Source: Taibaiella sp. (GTDB lineage: Bacteria; Bacteroidota; Bacteroidia; Chitinophagales; Chitinophagaceae). From it: a stretch of 47,355 nt of DNA. The notes beneath the pieces are model-generated. The model saw only the letters and a list, made by a program, of their open reading frames with translations, did no database searches and had not been told where the DNA came from. Positions 16,213 through 23,923 of the stretch are shown here, piece after piece (positions within the stretch are counted from its first letter, which is position 1; the number at the start of each line of letters is the position of its first letter). The position numbers were made by a program, and so were the translations under genes. The stretch covers positions 1 to 47,355 of the forward strand of contig JAIOYR010000022.1 in NCBI GenBank assembly GCA_021740995.1, read 5' to 3'.

Positions 16213-17370
16213 ATGCCATTTTATCATAGTCTCGGACTAGTACCAGAAAAACGACATACCGTAAGCCGCCAGCCCAATGGCAATCTGTATCAGGAAGAAT
16301 TAGTGGGTACTCAGGGATTTGCCGGCCTTTCATCACTTGTTTATCACCTTTACCCGCCCACCTGTGTTAAGCAAAAAGGAAAACCGTATTCTGTGGCTCC
16401 TGAGATTGCTATTGAAAACGGACTAAATGCAATGAGCTTTAATGGGTATGATGTTAAACCCGAAGCAGACTATATAAAAAGCCGCAAGACGCTATTTGTA
16501 AATAATGCAATGCACATAGGAATGGCTGCCCCAACCGCTTCACCCGAATATTTTTATAAGAATGCGGATGCAGATGAGTTGCTCTTTGTGCACAAAGGAA
16601 GTGGTATGTTGTATACAATGTATGGCTCGCTACATTTTAACTATGGGGATTACATTGTTATACCCAGAGGTACTGTTTATCAGATAGTATTCAACACGGC
16701 AGAAAACAAGTTGTTGTATATAGAGTCTTTTGATCCCATTTTTACTCCCCGCCGTTACAGAAATGATTTCGGACAGTTGCTGGAACATTCCCCTTTTTGT
16801 GAACGCGATATCAAGAGGCCACAAAACCTGCAGACCATAGACGAGAAAGGCAGTTTTGATATTTACATCAAAAAGAAAGGGATGATGTTTCCCTATGTAT
16901 ATGCCAATCATCCTTTTGATGTGGCTGGCTGGGATGGCTATCATTATCCTTATACGTTTTCAATTTTCAATTTTGAGCCTATTACCGGTCGTATACATAT
17001 GCCGCCACCTGTGCATCAGACATTTGAAAGTAAAAACTTTGTGGTGTGCTCCTTCGTGCCAAGGTTGTATGATTATCACCCAATGGCCATACCTGCTCCG
17101 TATCATCATAGCAATATAGATAGTGATGAGGTGCTATACTATGTTGATGGTGATTTTATGAGCCGAAACAATATTAAGGAAGGTCAGTTTACGCTGCATC
17201 CCGGCGGTATTCCTCATGGCCCCCATCCCGGAGCTATAGAGCGAAGCATAGGGCAGAAGGAAACAGGCGAACTGGCAGTGATGATTGACCCGTTTAATCC
17301 ATTGATGATAACGGAAGAGGCAATGAAAATAGATGTGCCGGACTATTACAAATCATGGATAACAGAATAA
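16213..17370 (+). CDS. hmgA: Homogentisate 1,2-dioxygenase
   Basis: A non-haem iron dioxygenase that opens the ring of homogentisate to maleylacetoacetate in tyrosine breakdown. The ATG at 16213 gives MPFYHSLG, the usual N-terminus in this group; a GTG 7 codons upstream is possible but less likely. The product has 385 residues, shorter than the ~430-residue animal and proteobacterial enzymes. The expected iron-site region is seen as PYHHSNIDSDE followed by HPGGIPHGPHPG, and HMPPPVHQTFES precedes it. HppD, which makes its substrate, starts 10 bases after the stop, so the two are surely one operon. Confidence 0.9.
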   Translation: MPFYHSLGLVPEKRHTVSRQPNGNLYQEELVGTQGFAGLSSLVYHLYPPTCVKQKGKPYSVAPEIAIENGLNAMSFNGYDVKPEADYIKSRKTLFVNNAMHIGMAAPTASPEYFYKNADADELLFVHKGSGMLYTMYGSLHFNYGDYIVIPRGTVYQIVFNTAENKLLYIESFDPIFTPRRYRNDFGQLLEHSPFCERDIKRPQNLQTIDEKGSFDIYIKKKGMMFPYVYANHPFDVAGWDGYHYPYTFSIFNFEPITGRIHMPPPVHQTFESKNFVVCSFVPRLYDYHPMAIPAPYHHSNIDSDEVLYYVDGDFMSRNNIKEGQFTLHPGGIPHGPHPGAIERSIGQKETGELAVMIDPFNPLMITEEAMKIDVPDYYKSWITE

Positions 17371-17380
17371 ATGAGATAAT

Positions 17381-18538
17381 ATGGAAACGCAAAATTTGAA
17401 AGAAGTAACTAACTACAATTATGGCATTGAAAAAATCTTCGACAAAGCGCAGGATTTTTTGCCTATCAACGGTACCGATTATGTAGAAATGTATGTGGGC
17501 AATGCCAAGCAAGCAGCCCACTATTACAAAACTGCATTCGGATTTCAGTCACTTGCCTATTCGGGTTTGGAGACTGGTGTTAGAGATCGTACCTCCTACG
17601 TGCTAGTGCAGGACAAAATCAGGCTTGTGCTTACGACGCCGCTGCAGCCCGATACTGCCATTTCTGAGCACTTGAAAAAGCATGGTGATGGAGTGAAAGT
17701 GATAGCATTGTGGGTAGATGATGCGGTAAAGGCATTTGAAGAGACAACCAAAAGAGGAGCTGAAAGTTACTTTGAGCCGGTAACGGAAGAAGATAAAGAC
17801 GGAACCGTTATAAGAGCCGGCATTCGCACCTATGGGGACACGGTGCACGTGTTTGTGGAGCGGAAAAATTACAATGGAGTGTTTCTGCCTGGATATGAAA
17901 AATGGGATTCTGAATACAACCCGCCATCAGTAGGACTAAAATTCATAGACCATATGGTGGGTAATGTGGAATTGGGCGCAATGAACAAGTGGGCAGCATT
18001 CTATGCTAATGTGATGGGTTTTGCAAATCTCGTAACCTTTGACGATAAAGATATTTCAACACAGTACACGGCTCTTATGAGCAAGGTAATGACAAATGGC
18101 AACGGGCGTATAAAATTTCCGATAAATGAGCCTGCAAAGGGGTTAAAGAAGTCGCAGGTTGAGGAATATCTTGATTTCTATGGAGGTGCCGGATGCCAGC
18201 ATATAGCTGTGGCTACTGATGATATAGTATTCACCATTTCTGAAATGAGGAAAAGAGGGGTAGAGTTTTTGTATGTGCCCGGAAAATACTACGATACAGT
18301 ATCTGAGCGGGTAGGGGAGATAGCAGAGGATATGGCAGTACTGAAGAGTCTGGGTATAATGGTAGACAGAGATGAAGAAGGCTATCTGCTACAGATATTT
18401 ACTAAGCCGGTAGAAGACAGGCCAACACTGTTCTTCGAAATCATTCAACGCAAGGGTGCCAGGTCTTTTGGAAAAGGAAATTTTCAGGCACTGTTCGAAT
18501 CTATAGAAGCAGAGCAGGAACGCAGAGGAACATTGTAA
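17381..18538 (+). CDS. hppD: 4-hydroxyphenylpyruvate dioxygenase
   Basis: Converts 4-hydroxyphenylpyruvate to homogentisate, the step before HmgA. It has 385 residues in two vicinal-oxygen-chelate domains. The iron ligands are His191 (FIDHMVGNV), His274 (CQHIAVATD) and Glu353 (LFFEIIQRKG), and the C-terminal RKGARSFGKGNFQALFESIE is the conserved gating-helix region. It is the second gene of the aromatic catabolism run and is followed 53 bases later by paaA. Confidence 0.97.
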   Translation: METQNLKEVTNYNYGIEKIFDKAQDFLPINGTDYVEMYVGNAKQAAHYYKTAFGFQSLAYSGLETGVRDRTSYVLVQDKIRLVLTTPLQPDTAISEHLKKHGDGVKVIALWVDDAVKAFEETTKRGAESYFEPVTEEDKDGTVIRAGIRTYGDTVHVFVERKNYNGVFLPGYEKWDSEYNPPSVGLKFIDHMVGNVELGAMNKWAAFYANVMGFANLVTFDDKDISTQYTALMSKVMTNGNGRIKFPINEPAKGLKKSQVEEYLDFYGGAGCQHIAVATDDIVFTISEMRKRGVEFLYVPGKYYDTVSERVGEIAEDMAVLKSLGIMVDRDEEGYLLQIFTKPVEDRPTLFFEIIQRKGARSFGKGNFQALFESIEAEQERRGTL

Positions 18539-18591
18539 GCAAGCATTAAGAATGTAGAATTCACCAACATAAAAGCTATTAAAATCAATTT

Positions 18592-19557
18592 ATGGAACTA
18601 CTGGAAAAAACAGAGGAAGTTCGCAGAGAATTGCTAAAGCATTTTGAAGAGAAGATAGAAAGGGGCGATGCGATAGAACCCAGAGATAAGATGCCTGATG
18701 CTTATAGGAAACACCTCATACGGCAGATGTCGCAACACGCACATTCTGAAGTAATAGGTATGCAGCCTGAGGGCAACTGGATTACAAGGGCTCCGAGCCT
18801 GCGTGCCAAACAAATTTTGCTGGCCAAGATACAAGATGAAGGCGGGCATGGATTGTATCTTTACAGCGCTGCTGAAACATTGGGGATTTCCCGAAGTGAA
18901 ATGATTGCACAATTGCACTCAGGAAAAGCTAAGTACTCCAATATATTCAATTACCCGGCACTTACCTGGGCGGATGTGGGCGCAATAGGGTGGCTGGTAG
19001 ATGGTGCTGCTATAGTAAATCAGGTATCGCTGCAGCGCACATCTTACGGTCCTTACTCACGTGCTATGGTGAGGATTTGCAAAGAAGAAAGTTTTCATCA
19101 GCGGCAGGGGTATGAGATAATGACGACAATGATGCGTGGTACAAAAGACCAGCAAGAAATGGCACAGGATGCAATGAACAGGTGGTGGTGGCCTTCGCTT
19201 ATGATGTTTGGCCCGCATGATAGCGAGTCGCCACACAGCGGAGATGCTGTGAAGTGGAAAATAAAACGTCATTCGAATGACGAGCTGCGTCAGAAATTTA
19301 TAGATAAGACCGTACAGCAGGCACAGGTAATAGGGTTGAAAATACCGGATACCGACCTGAAATGGAACGAATCGAAAGGAGGCTATGATCATGGCGCTAT
19401 AGACTGGAATGAGTTTTACAGAGTTATATCCGGTAATGGTCCATGCAACAAACAGCGTATGGAACACCATAAAAAAGTGCACAATGAGGGTGCCTGGGTT
19501 AGAGAAGCAGCAGAGGCATACAGAATGAAACAGGAAAAGAAATTAATTCATTTATAA
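18592..19557 (+). CDS. paaA: Phenylacetyl-CoA 1,2-epoxidase catalytic subunit PaaA
   Basis: The diiron subunit of the PaaABCE monooxygenase that epoxidises the ring of phenylacetyl-CoA. It has 321 residues. The diiron four-helix bundle is marked by Glu53 ([13 protein letters not shown]), Glu83-x-x-His86 (KIQDEGGHG) and Glu166-x-x-His169 ([13 protein letters not shown]). The [16 protein letters not shown] segment is a strong PaaA signature. The gene leads a tight paaA-paaB-paaC-paaD block with gaps of 13 bases, 1 base and an overlap. Confidence 0.97.
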   Translation: MELLEKTEEVRRELLKHFEEKIERGDAIEPRDKMPDAYRKHLIRQMSQHAHSEVIGMQPEGNWITRAPSLRAKQILLAKIQDEGGHGLYLYSAAETLGISRSEMIAQLHSGKAKYSNIFNYPALTWADVGAIGWLVDGAAIVNQVSLQRTSYGPYSRAMVRICKEESFHQRQGYEIMTTMMRGTKDQQEMAQDAMNRWWWPSLMMFGPHDSESPHSGDAVKWKIKRHSNDELRQKFIDKTVQQAQVIGLKIPDTDLKWNESKGGYDHGAIDWNEFYRVISGNGPCNKQRMEHHKKVHNEGAWVREAAEAYRMKQEKKLIHL

Positions 19558-19570
19558 AACTGAAATAGTT

Positions 19571-19861
19571 ATGGCAGTAGATTCTCAATTGGCTAGCTGG
19601 GAAGTATTTATGCAATCAAAACCCGGTGCGAACTATATACACGCTGGCGGTGTACACGCAGCAGACAAAAACATGGCATTGCAGAACGCACGTGACACCT
19701 ATACCCGCAGGGGCGAAGGGACAAGTATTTGGGTAGTGCCTACAGATGCAATAGTAGCATCGAACCCTGATGATAACGATATGCTGTTTGATCCTGCAAA
19801 TGACAAAGTATATCGTATGCCTACATTTTATACGATGCCTGAGGGCGCAAAAGCTATTTAA
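19571..19861 (+). CDS. paaB: Phenylacetyl-CoA epoxidase subunit PaaB
   Basis: A 96-residue subunit needed for the PaaABCE complex, with a bridging structural role. Typical features are the N-terminal WEVFMQSKPGANYIHAGGVH segment, the NARDTYTRRGEGTSIWVVP core, and the C-terminal DKVYRMPTFYTMPEGAK. Its length is normal. It starts 13 bases after paaA, and paaC starts 1 base after its stop. Confidence 0.96.
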   Translation: MAVDSQLASWEVFMQSKPGANYIHAGGVHAADKNMALQNARDTYTRRGEGTSIWVVPTDAIVASNPDDNDMLFDPANDKVYRMPTFYTMPEGAKAI

Positions 19862-19862
19862 A

Positions 19863-20630
19863 ATGAACACAATAACCAAACAACAAGCACTATATAAGTA
19901 CAGTCTCAGATTAGGTGACAATGCGCTGATACATTCATACCGTCTGTCTGAGTGGTGCTCGAACGCACCTATTCTGGAGGAAGACCTTGCTCTCACCAAC
20001 TTTGCGCTGGATATGATAGGTAGGGCACAGGCAATACTTGGTTATGCCGGGCAATTAGGAGATATGGAAAAGACTGCTGACGACCTGGCATATCGCAGAG
20101 GCGAGCGGGAGTACTACAATAATCTGATAATAGAGATGCCAAATGGTGATTTTGCCAATACTATTGCAAGACTGCTTTTTGTCTCCGTATATGAGTTCTA
20201 CTTTTTCAGTGAGCTGCAAAACAGCAGTGATCCAACATTAGCAGCTATTGCAGCTAAAACTCTGAAGGAAGTAAAGTACCACATGGCTCATGCCCGTGAT
20301 TGGGTGCTGAGGCTGGGTGATGGTACTGATGAAAGTCGCTCGCGTATGCAGGCGGCAGTCAGTGCACTATGGATGTATACCGGAGAACTTTTTGAGACTG
20401 ACGAAGCCGCAGCCATCCTACAGGATGCAAATATTGCAGTAGATATGCCGCCACTAAAAGAGAAGTGGAATGCTATTGTAAGGCAGATACTTGCTGATGC
20501 CGCAATTGCTATACCGGCAGACGAATACATGCAAACCGGAAGCAGCAAAGGAGTACATACAGAACACCTGGGGCATATTTTGTCTGAAATGCAATATCTG
20601 CAACGCACATATCCTGAAGCAATATGGTAA
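19863..20630 (+). CDS. paaC: Phenylacetyl-CoA epoxidase structural subunit PaaC
   Basis: A ferritin-like, catalytically inactive partner of PaaA in the epoxidase. From the start at 19863 it has 255 residues; the frame is open further upstream inside paaB, but that part is not PaaC. Recognisable segments are YSLRLGDNALIHSYRLSEWC, EEDLALTNFALDMIGRAQ, the EVKYHMAHARDWVLRLGDGT helix and the C-terminal HTEHLGHILSEMQYLQR. It overlaps paaD by 7 bases, which suggests translational coupling. Confidence 0.95.
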   Translation: MNTITKQQALYKYSLRLGDNALIHSYRLSEWCSNAPILEEDLALTNFALDMIGRAQAILGYAGQLGDMEKTADDLAYRRGEREYYNNLIIEMPNGDFANTIARLLFVSVYEFYFFSELQNSSDPTLAAIAAKTLKEVKYHMAHARDWVLRLGDGTDESRSRMQAAVSALWMYTGELFETDEAAAILQDANIAVDMPPLKEKWNAIVRQILADAAIAIPADEYMQTGSSKGVHTEHLGHILSEMQYLQRTYPEAIW

Positions 20631-21115
20631 AGCCAAAATATACTAAAGAGGAGATTATCAGTCTGCTTTCTGTAATACCGGACCCGGAAATACCTGTGGT
20701 AAATATTTACGAAATGGGTATGCTGCACGATGTGCTGATTGATGAAAGTGGATACGAAATAGTGCTTACCCCTACCTATACCGGATGTCCGGCAATGGGT
20801 ATCATAGAGCAGGACATAAAGTTGACGCTGGCTAAACAGGGAATAAAACCTGTAAAAGTAAAGCTGGTTTACGACCCTGCCTGGACCACAGACTGGATGA
20901 CAGAGGCTGCTAAGGAAAAACTGAGCAGATATGGTATTGCACCTCCGCTGCATTCATCCTGTACTTCAGATGTGTTTGCACACAATGTTATTCCCTGCCC
21001 AAGGTGTCATTCAGAGGATACTGTGATAATAAGCCGTTTTGGTGCAACTGCCTGCAAGTCACTGTATCAATGTAATGATTGCAAAGAACCATTTGAGTAT
21101 TTTAAGTGTCACTAA
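20624..21115 (+). CDS. paaD: PaaD, maturation factor of the phenylacetyl-CoA epoxidase
   Basis: A 163-residue MIP18/DUF59-type protein with a C-terminal zinc ribbon. The N-terminal VIPDPEIPVVNIYEMGML and PTYTGCPAMGIIEQDI are the DUF59 signature. The C-terminus has paired cysteines (CPRC near residue 126 and CNDC near 153) plus a final C-H. PaaD is needed for active phenylacetate epoxidase and probably helps iron or Fe-S cofactor assembly. The start overlaps the paaC stop. paaE, the reductase gene that often follows, is absent here. Confidence 0.95.
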   Translation: MVKPKYTKEEIISLLSVIPDPEIPVVNIYEMGMLHDVLIDESGYEIVLTPTYTGCPAMGIIEQDIKLTLAKQGIKPVKVKLVYDPAWTTDWMTEAAKEKLSRYGIAPPLHSSCTSDVFAHNVIPCPRCHSEDTVIISRFGATACKSLYQCNDCKEPFEYFKCH

Positions 21116-21129
21116 TTTAATAGACTATT

Positions 21130-22518
21130 ATGTACATACAGCAGATTTATACCAATTGCCTGGCGCATGCGGCTTACTACATCGAATCAGGAAATGAAGC
21201 AGCAGTAATAGATCCGTTGAGAGATCCGGAGCCATATATGAAAATCGCAAAAGAGCGGGGTGCGGTCATTAAGTATGTCCTGGAAACGCATTTTCATGCC
21301 GACTTCGTTTCCGGGCACATAGACCTTGCCAATATGACCGGTGCAACAATTGTCTTCGGCCCTAATGCAAACCCTGCCTATAAAGCATACATCAGTGAGG
21401 ATGGTGAGAAACTAACAATAGGTCATATACAGCTAGAGGTGTTACATACACCCGGACACACTGTTGAATCAGTTTGTTTTCTACTGCACGACGAAAGTGG
21501 CAAACTACATTCAGTGTTCACTGGCGATACCTTGTTTGCGGGCGATGTGGGCCGGCCTGATCTGTTAAGTGGCAATCTTCAGAAAGAGGAGCTGGCGGCG
21601 ATGTTATTTGATTCACTGCAAAAAAAGATAAAAACGCTGCCGGACGACGTGCTTGTATATCCCGGGCATGGAGCTGGTTCAGCATGTGGAAAAAACATAA
21701 GTGCGAAATCTTACTCAACCATTGGCGAGGAAAAGGCATCGAACTATGCTTTGGTTATCAATGATAAGGAAATATTTATAGATGCAGTAACGTCTGAGTT
21801 GCCTGTTATTCCGGCTTATTTCTTTAAGGATGCGCACATCAACAAAAGTGGTTACACCTCCTTCGGCGATGTGCTAAGCAGAAGCGTAAACGCTTTGTCT
21901 GTTGAGGAATTTACTACTATTCAGACACCCGAAACGATTGTTCTTGATACACGTGACCCTATGGATTTTGCTGCCGGATTTATAGACGACTCCATTAACA
22001 TTGGTCTAAACGGAGATTTTGCTGTTTGGGTAGGTACACTGATAGATGCTGATGTGCCGATTTTACTTGTGACCGATCCGGGTAAAGAAAAAGAAGCTGT
22101 CGAAAGACTTGCCCGAATTGGTTTTGATAATGTAAAGGGATATCTGCAAGGTGGCATTCACTCCTGGTTTGCTGCGCACAGTCACTACGATAGGATATTG
22201 ACATTTGCCGGTAATGAATGTGCACCACTGCTGGATACAGAAGATTATTATTTGCTGGATGTTAGAAACCGAAGAGAAGTAGCAAAACATAGAATGACGG
22301 GTTCTGTTCATATCCCTTTAAACATGCTGAAGGCCAAATGCGACACGCTGGATAAAAATGCAAAATGGCTCATCTATTGTGCAGGCGGTTATCGCTCTAT
22401 GATAGCTGCTTCTTTCCTTAAGGCAAAAGGATTTCATTTTGTGGCCAGTGTAGAAGGTGGAATCAATGAAGTGTTGCATCATGCCCCTGAATTGGTAGAT
22501 ATGGATTTGGTAGATTAG
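21130..22518 (+). CDS. Metallo-beta-lactamase fold protein with two rhodanese domains (persulfide dioxygenase-like)
   Basis: A 462-residue fusion. Residues 1-~240 form an ETHE1-like metallo-beta-lactamase domain with expected iron ligands His54 (THFHADF), His110 (TPGHT) and Asp133 (TGDTLF), plus PGHGAGS at 179-184. Two rhodanese domains follow. The first (~260-350) has no active-site cysteine, with LLVTDPGKE where the loop should be. The second (~370-455) has Cys417 in IYCAGGYRS. ETHE1-type proteins oxidise glutathione persulfide; the rhodanese would transfer sulfane sulfur. Only 14 bases follow paaD, so it seems to be the last gene of the aromatic run. A direct role in ring degradation is not evident. 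Confidence 0.88.
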   Translation: MYIQQIYTNCLAHAAYYIESGNEAAVIDPLRDPEPYMKIAKERGAVIKYVLETHFHADFVSGHIDLANMTGATIVFGPNANPAYKAYISEDGEKLTIGHIQLEVLHTPGHTVESVCFLLHDESGKLHSVFTGDTLFAGDVGRPDLLSGNLQKEELAAMLFDSLQKKIKTLPDDVLVYPGHGAGSACGKNISAKSYSTIGEEKASNYALVINDKEIFIDAVTSELPVIPAYFFKDAHINKSGYTSFGDVLSRSVNALSVEEFTTIQTPETIVLDTRDPMDFAAGFIDDSINIGLNGDFAVWVGTLIDADVPILLVTDPGKEKEAVERLARIGFDNVKGYLQGGIHSWFAAHSHYDRILTFAGNECAPLLDTEDYYLLDVRNRREVAKHRMTGSVHIPLNMLKAKCDTLDKNAKWLIYCAGGYRSMIAASFLKAKGFHFVASVEGGINEVLHHAPELVDMDLVD

Positions 22519-22542
22519 TGCTACCCATTTAGACAAAATAGC

Positions 22543-22569
22543 AATAGCCGGTGTAATTCATCGGCTATT
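22543..22569. terminator. Bidirectional terminator after the MBL-rhodanese gene
   Basis: An 8-bp stem (22543-22550 with 22562-22569, 11-base loop) followed by seven T. It closes the aromatic catabolism run and overlaps the stop of the convergent reductase gene. Confidence 0.85.
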
Positions 22570-22572
22570 TTT

Positions 22573-23733
22573 TTACAATCCCTTTTGTATCAGACTTTTC
22601 AGCAGTGGCGTCCGACAGGCCAAAAACACGGTGTCGAGTAAAATGGGTGCTCCCGCTAAAACTCGTCTGGCATAATAGTGCGTTTTCAACTCCTTACCTA
22701 TTGATGCCATCAGTGCACGATTATAGGTATGAATATGCTGTTCAGAAAAATCGTTGTTTGTGAAGCATCTTATTGTCTGCTCGGCCGCCAGTTTGCCGCT
22801 GAGCATGGCATTGCCTATACCATCGCCAGATATAGGGTCTATAAGCGAAGCTGCATCGCCTGTCAGAATAAATCTGTTGCCCGATATTTTTACCTCAGTG
22901 GCACCTAGTGGCAATCCAAAGCCTTCGAGCGCGCTGATTTGTGTGGCGTTGCCCAGTCTGGTCTGCAATTCGGGCGACTGTTGTATGAATTCATAAAACA
23001 GCCTTTTCAGGTCTATTTTACGTTTTGCTATCTCGTCAGACAACATCCCAAAACCTACATTGGCTCTGTTGCCGGGCAGCGGGAAAACCCAAAGATAGCT
23101 TGGCAGCAATTTCTTATTGAAATATACTTCTGTAGTGTTTGGGTCAAGGCCATTTATATTGTCATAGTAGGCTCTTACAGAGCCTACATGGTTTTTACGG
23201 TCTATGGTTCTGCCTGCCAGTTGTTTGGCTATTACTGAGTGCGCGCCGTCTGCCCCTATTAGCATGCTGCAACTGAAAGTCCTGCCATCTTTGGCAGTAA
23301 GTAGAAATCCGGCTTTGTCTTTTGTAACAGTCTTTATCTCTGTATTGGTGTAAATGTCTGCACCGCTATTGTCCCTAGCCAATAAGAAAAGGAAGTTATC
23401 AAAATCTATACGGGCACTGGTGTATGCAGCACCCACCCAGTTGAAAGAGATATTTCTGCCCTTATAGTAAAGTGATGTTTTTCGTGTTGCAAGTTTTGGC
23501 TCAAAAGAGTTAAAAGCTGCCTCGTAAAGTGGGTTTATCTTGAATAGCGTTTTTACAGCTCTGCCGGGTATTGCATCGCCACATACTTTGTCCCGTGGAA
23601 ATTCAGCCTTGTCGAGCAATGCCACTTTAAGTCCGGAATCTTTTAGTGCGAGCGCACATGTGGTTCCTGCCGGTCCTGCACCTGATATGATCACATCGTA
23701 GTAATGATGCGCATGGGCTAGGGTAGTGGACAT
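22573..23733 (-). CDS. Geranylgeranyl reductase family FAD-dependent oxidoreductase
   Basis: A 386-residue flavoprotein with an N-terminal FAD-binding Rossmann motif (DVIISGAGPAGTTCALAL), the DKVCGD segment typical of geranylgeranyl-reductase-like proteins, GADGAHSVIAK in the middle, and the second FAD motif GDAASLIDPISGDGIGNAM. Family members reduce isoprenoid double bonds in lipids, quinones or pigments, or act as halogenase or hydroxylase-like enzymes. The substrate here is unknown, and no isoprenoid genes are nearby. The start at 23733 was chosen because it places the GAGPAG loop close to the N-terminus. Confidence 0.88.
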   Translation of the reverse strand: MSTTLAHAHHYYDVIISGAGPAGTTCALALKDSGLKVALLDKAEFPRDKVCGDAIPGRAVKTLFKINPLYEAAFNSFEPKLATRKTSLYYKGRNISFNWVGAAYTSARIDFDNFLFLLARDNSGADIYTNTEIKTVTKDKAGFLLTAKDGRTFSCSMLIGADGAHSVIAKQLAGRTIDRKNHVGSVRAYYDNINGLDPNTTEVYFNKKLLPSYLWVFPLPGNRANVGFGMLSDEIAKRKIDLKRLFYEFIQQSPELQTRLGNATQISALEGFGLPLGATEVKISGNRFILTGDAASLIDPISGDGIGNAMLSGKLAAEQTIRCFTNNDFSEQHIHTYNRALMASIGKELKTHYYARRVLAGAPILLDTVFLACRTPLLKSLIQKGL

Positions 23734-23881
23734 GATGTAAATGTAATCAATGAAGACGAAAAATAGCAAATCGAACTAGCGGGTGAGCAATTCTATGCCA
23801 AAATGTTAGGAATGATTACAATCATAAGACATCATGTCGGTATTTCGTAACTTTATATGACATTATTTCAGAATAATTAGT

Positions 23882-23897
23882 TTGGAACAGTTTTTAT
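23882..23897 (+). promoter_or_regulatory. Possible sigma-54-like element upstream of clpB (weak)
   Basis: TTGGAACAGTTTTTAT resembles a -24/-12 promoter in having TTGG and a T-rich spacer of 10 bases, but the -12 GC is replaced by AT. It lies 26 bases before the clpB start. The call is tentative. Confidence 0.25.
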
Positions 23898-23923
23898 AGT
23901 AGTAGAGTAAACAATCACTTTAT

